NCBI GenBank assembly: GCA_011051075.1
Contig: DREN01000180.1
Coordinates: 1 to 23,252, forward strand
Origin: Deltaproteobacteria bacterium
GTDB lineage: Bacteria; Desulfobacterota; DSM-4660; Desulfatiglandales; Desulfatiglandaceae
Direction of reading: 5' to 3'
Length of the DNA stretch: 23,252 bases
The translations under genes were made by a program, and so were the position numbers. The notes under the pieces are model-generated. The model had not been told where the DNA came from, made no database searches, and worked only from the letters and a program-made list of their open reading frames with translations. Shown here one piece after another: positions 20,926 through 23,252 of this stretch. Numbering within the stretch: position 1 is the stretch's first letter; each line of letters opens with the position of its first letter.

Positions 20926-22239
20926 CTATCGTGCCTTCCCAAACCCCTTTTTCATAAAGCTCTCATAGTGCCGGGTCAGCATGTGAGACTCTATCTGGTT
21001 TGTGGTATCCATTGCGACCCCCACCACGATCAGCAGGGCGGTTCCACCAAAGTAGAACGGAACGTGGAGCTGATAGATAAGGATAGTGGGCAACACGCAA
21101 ACGGCTGATACGTAAATGGCCCCTGAGAAGGTCAGCCTTGTCAATACCCTGTCAATATACTCGGCAGTATTCTTTCCAGGCCTGATTCCAGGGATAAATC
21201 CCCCCGATCTTTTCATATTATCCGCCACATCCACCGGGTTAAAATGCACGGCCGTGTAAAAATAGCAGAAGAAGAATATGAAGGTCACATAGATGAGCGT
21301 ATACACAATGTGTCCGGGGGCCAGGGCGTTGACCACACTCTGAAGCCAAGGGTACTCGTCAACACTCAGGAAATTGGCGATGGTCGCTGGAAACATGATG
21401 ATTGACGACGCGAAGATAGGGGGAATCACGCCTGCGGTATTCACCTTAAGGGGGAGGTGGGTGGTCTGCCCCCCGTACATCTTACGGCCAACCACCCTCT
21501 TTGCGTATTGAACCGGAATCCTCCTCTGGCCCCTCTCAACAAAGACAATGGCCCCCACCACGGCAACCATCATGGCAACTATAAGCACCATGAAGAAAGG
21601 GGTGACTTCACCGGTACTCATCAGCCGAAAGCTGTTTGCAACCCCCACCGGAAACCCGGCAACAATACCGGAAAAGATTATAAGCGAAATCCCGTTCCCA
21701 ATACCCCTCTCGGTAATCTGCTCCCCAAGCCACATGAGAAACGAAGTCCCGGCGGTCAGGGTGATGACCGTAAGGAGCCTGAACCCCCAGCCTCCCACGG
21801 GAACTATCATGGCCCCGCCCGGGCTTGTCATGTTCTCAAGCCCCACGGCAATACCGAACCCCTGGATAATACTTAAGATCACCGTTCCGTAACGGGTATA
21901 CTGGGTTATCTTTTTGCGGCCCTGCTCCCCCTCTTTTTTCAGTTTCTCAAGGTAAGGCACCACAACGGTCATAAGTTCCAGTATGATGGAAGCGCTGATA
22001 TAGGGCATGATTCCAAGGGCCATCACAGACATCTGGCTCAGGGCGCCTCCGGAAAACATGTCGAACAGGCCGAAAAGGGTCCCCTGCTTTGAGCTGAAAA
22101 AAGCAGCTAGTGCTGTCCCGTCAATCCCCGGGGTGGGGATATGGCATCCTACCCTGTAGACCGCCAACATGAGAAGGGTAAAGATTATCTTCTTCTTCAG
22201 CTCCGGTATCTTGGTGATATTTTGAAAACCGCCTATCAT
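20926..22239 (-). CDS. secY: Preprotein translocase subunit SecY
   Basis: A 437-residue inner-membrane channel subunit of normal length, with about ten hydrophobic segments. Recognisable parts: the N-terminal helix KKKIIFTLLMLAVYRVG, the plug region (SGGALSQMSVMALGIMPYISASI), GNGISLIIFSGI near 180 and RSGGFIPGIRPGKNTAEYI in the C-terminal half (cytosolic loop near 345), with the Arg contacting SecA. It lies between rplO and infA as in the spc operon. Confidence 0.97.
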   Translation of the reverse strand: MIGGFQNITKIPELKKKIIFTLLMLAVYRVGCHIPTPGIDGTALAAFFSSKQGTLFGLFDMFSGGALSQMSVMALGIMPYISASIILELMTVVVPYLEKLKKEGEQGRKKITQYTRYGTVILSIIQGFGIAVGLENMTSPGGAMIVPVGGWGFRLLTVITLTAGTSFLMWLGEQITERGIGNGISLIIFSGIVAGFPVGVANSFRLMSTGEVTPFFMVLIVAMMVAVVGAIVFVERGQRRIPVQYAKRVVGRKMYGGQTTHLPLKVNTAGVIPPIFASSIIMFPATIANFLSVDEYPWLQSVVNALAPGHIVYTLIYVTFIFFFCYFYTAVHFNPVDVADNMKRSGGFIPGIRPGKNTAEYIDRVLTRLTFSGAIYVSAVCVLPTILIYQLHVPFYFGGTALLIVVGVAMDTTNQIESHMLTRHYESFMKKGFGKAR

Positions 22240-22264
22240 ATGCTTGTCCCGTCTTATCCGATTG

Positions 22265-22705
22265 TTATATGAGCTCCACCTTGCCGCCGGCAGCCTCCAC
22301 CTTTTCCCTGGCCGCCCTGCTGATCTTATTTATTCTTATAACAACGGGATGGCTGATCTCACCGCCCCCTAAAAGCTTGACGCCACCCATCACCTTTTTT
22401 ACGGCTCCGGCCGCTTTAAGGGCCTCGGCATCAAGCACGGCGTTCGGTTCAAAGCGGTTCAGGTCCTCAACGTTCAGAATAGCGTACTCTTTTCTGAAAA
22501 TATTTGTGAAACCCCTTTTGGGAAGACGTCTGTGAAGCGGCATCTGGCCACCCTCAAAACCGGGCCGCACCGTGCCACCCGAGCGGGACTTCTGTCCCTT
22601 GTGGCCCCTGCAGCAGGTCTTTCCATGTCCTGAACCGGGACCTCTTCCTACTCTCTTTCTCTTCTTTCTGGAACCCTCAGCGGGTGAAAGCTCATTGATC
22701 TTCAT
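22265..22705 (-). CDS. rplO: 50S ribosomal protein L15
   Basis: Start at ATG 22705 (MKINELSPAEGSRKKRKRVGRG), the conserved N-terminus; a longer frame from 22738 would overlap rpmD by 47 bases. The 146-residue protein has GRGPGSGHGKTCCRGHKGQKSRSGG and FEGGQMPLHRRLPKRGF, the rRNA-binding extension. CC replaces the usual ST/AG residues in the GHGKT segment. It overlaps the rpmD end by 14 bases. Confidence 0.95.
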   Translation of the reverse strand: MKINELSPAEGSRKKRKRVGRGPGSGHGKTCCRGHKGQKSRSGGTVRPGFEGGQMPLHRRLPKRGFTNIFRKEYAILNVEDLNRFEPNAVLDAEALKAAGAVKKVMGGVKLLGGGEISHPVVIRINKISRAAREKVEAAGGKVELI

Positions 22706-22898
22706 CCCTTTTCCCCATATCTCGGTCGATCCTGACAAGAAACAAGACCTTCTGGATCATACCTCTGATGGCGCGAGTATTTTCTACCTCAACGGTCTTG
22801 TTGAGCCTGGTCAGGCCCAATCCCTTCAAGGTCTCGCGAATCTTCCTGTTTTTCCCTATGCCGCTTTTTACAAGAGTCACTTTAATCGTTTCAGCCAT
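22692..22898 (-). CDS. rpmD: 50S ribosomal protein L30
   Basis: A 68-residue L30, a little longer than the usual 58-60. It has KVTLVKSGIGKNRKIRETLKGLGLTRLNKTVE and RGMIQKVLFLVRI, followed by a short charged tail (DRDMGKRDEDQ) encoded partly within the 14-base overlap with rplO. Position between rpsE and rplO is standard. Confidence 0.95.
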   Translation of the reverse strand: MAETIKVTLVKSGIGKNRKIRETLKGLGLTRLNKTVEVENTRAIRGMIQKVLFLVRIDRDMGKRDEDQ

Positions 22899-22981
22899 TA
22901 CTGCTTCTTCCCTCAGGTCCTTAACTTGAACTCAGAATGAACTCCATTGATCTGCAGCCGGCAGCGAGTCCCGCTGGAAGG

Positions 22982-23252
22982 CTAAGCCGCGGCCTGGTCA
23001 ACCGCCTTGCCCCTGCGCTGCATGATTTCCTCGGGACTCCGCAAGGAACGCAGACCCTTTATGGTCGCCTTCACAATATTATGAGGATTATGGGAACCCA
23101 GGCATTTCGTAAGTATATTCTGGACGCCCGCCGCCTCTAAAACCGCCCGGACAGCTCCACCGGCAATAAGACCTGTGCCCTGTCCTGCAGGTTTCAACAA
23201 GACACGTCCTGCCCCTGATTTGCCTATCACCTCATAGGGAATTGAAGTATCA
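22982..23252 (-). CDS. rpsE: 30S ribosomal protein S5 (C-terminal part, cut by window edge)
   Basis: The C-terminal 89 residues or so of S5; the open frame runs through the window edge (…DTSIPYEVIGKSGAG…), so the 5' part lies outside. Conserved segments: GAGRVLLKPAGQGTGLIAGGAVRAVLEAAG and GSHNPHNIVKATIKGL, the C-terminal domain involved in translational fidelity. It ends 83 bases before the rpmD start. Confidence 0.96.
   Translation of the reverse strand, partial: DTSIPYEVIGKSGAGRVLLKPAGQGTGLIAGGAVRAVLEAAGVQNILTKCLGSHNPHNIVKATIKGLRSLRSPEEIMQRRGKAVDQAAA

Overview
The window looks like a chromosomal segment of an anaerobic bacterium, most probably a sulfate- or sulfur-metabolising member of the Desulfobacterota (former Deltaproteobacteria). 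This rests on the DUF134/DUF5320/NifX-type/Mrp gene set, the many cytoplasmic Fe-S and molybdopterin oxidoreductase subunits, a menaquinone-type methyltransferase, and the zinc-binding (four-cysteine) forms of ribosomal proteins S4 and L36. The assignment is an inference; no rRNA gene is present.

Layout. Plus strand, 161-2151: a secreted 5'-nucleotidase-type phosphoesterase overlaps a tRNA methyltransferase (trmL-like). Plus strand, 2191-6738: a metal-sulfur cofactor locus starts from a sigma70-like promoter with a palindromic operator. It holds a DUF134 regulator, a glycine-rich DUF5320 protein, two NifX/NifB-type cofactor-binding proteins, two IscU-like scaffolds, an FmdB-type zinc ribbon protein and an Mrp/ApbC ATPase. 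The content resembles the 'orange protein' loci of Desulfovibrio. Plus strand, 6881-13357: subunits of what looks like a soluble NAD(P)H-linked molybdoenzyme complex. These are a molybdopterin oxidoreductase without a Tat signal, a multi-cluster ferredoxin, a GltD-like flavoprotein with extra Fe-S domains, a 70-residue unknown protein, a CBS-domain protein and a NuoG-like 2Fe-2S/4Fe-4S protein. A ubiE/menG methyltransferase overlaps the last of these.

The strand switches at a 27-bp convergent overlap (14121-14147). Minus strand, 14121-16797: pyrC, with a downstream overlapping NtrC/PilR-type response regulator. Minus strand, 17150-23252: the end of the ribosomal spc/alpha region in transcription order rpsE (partial), rpmD, rplO, secY, infA, rpmJ, rpsM, rpsK, rpsD, rpoA, rplQ. 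The adk and map genes often found between secY and infA are absent.

The most striking feature that genes do not explain is a nearly identical 125-bp repeat present four times (5050-5174, 6109-6233, 11960-12084, 16986-17110), always between genes and in the same orientation. It has roughly 26-bp imperfect terminal inverted repeats beginning TATAG, an internal stem-loop, and TA at or near the outer boundaries. In architecture it resembles the Correia (CREE) miniature elements of Neisseria, though it is not the same sequence. Two copies bracket the mrp gene exactly. One copy lies between the ribosomal operon and a strong terminator that ends only about 30 bases before pyrC.
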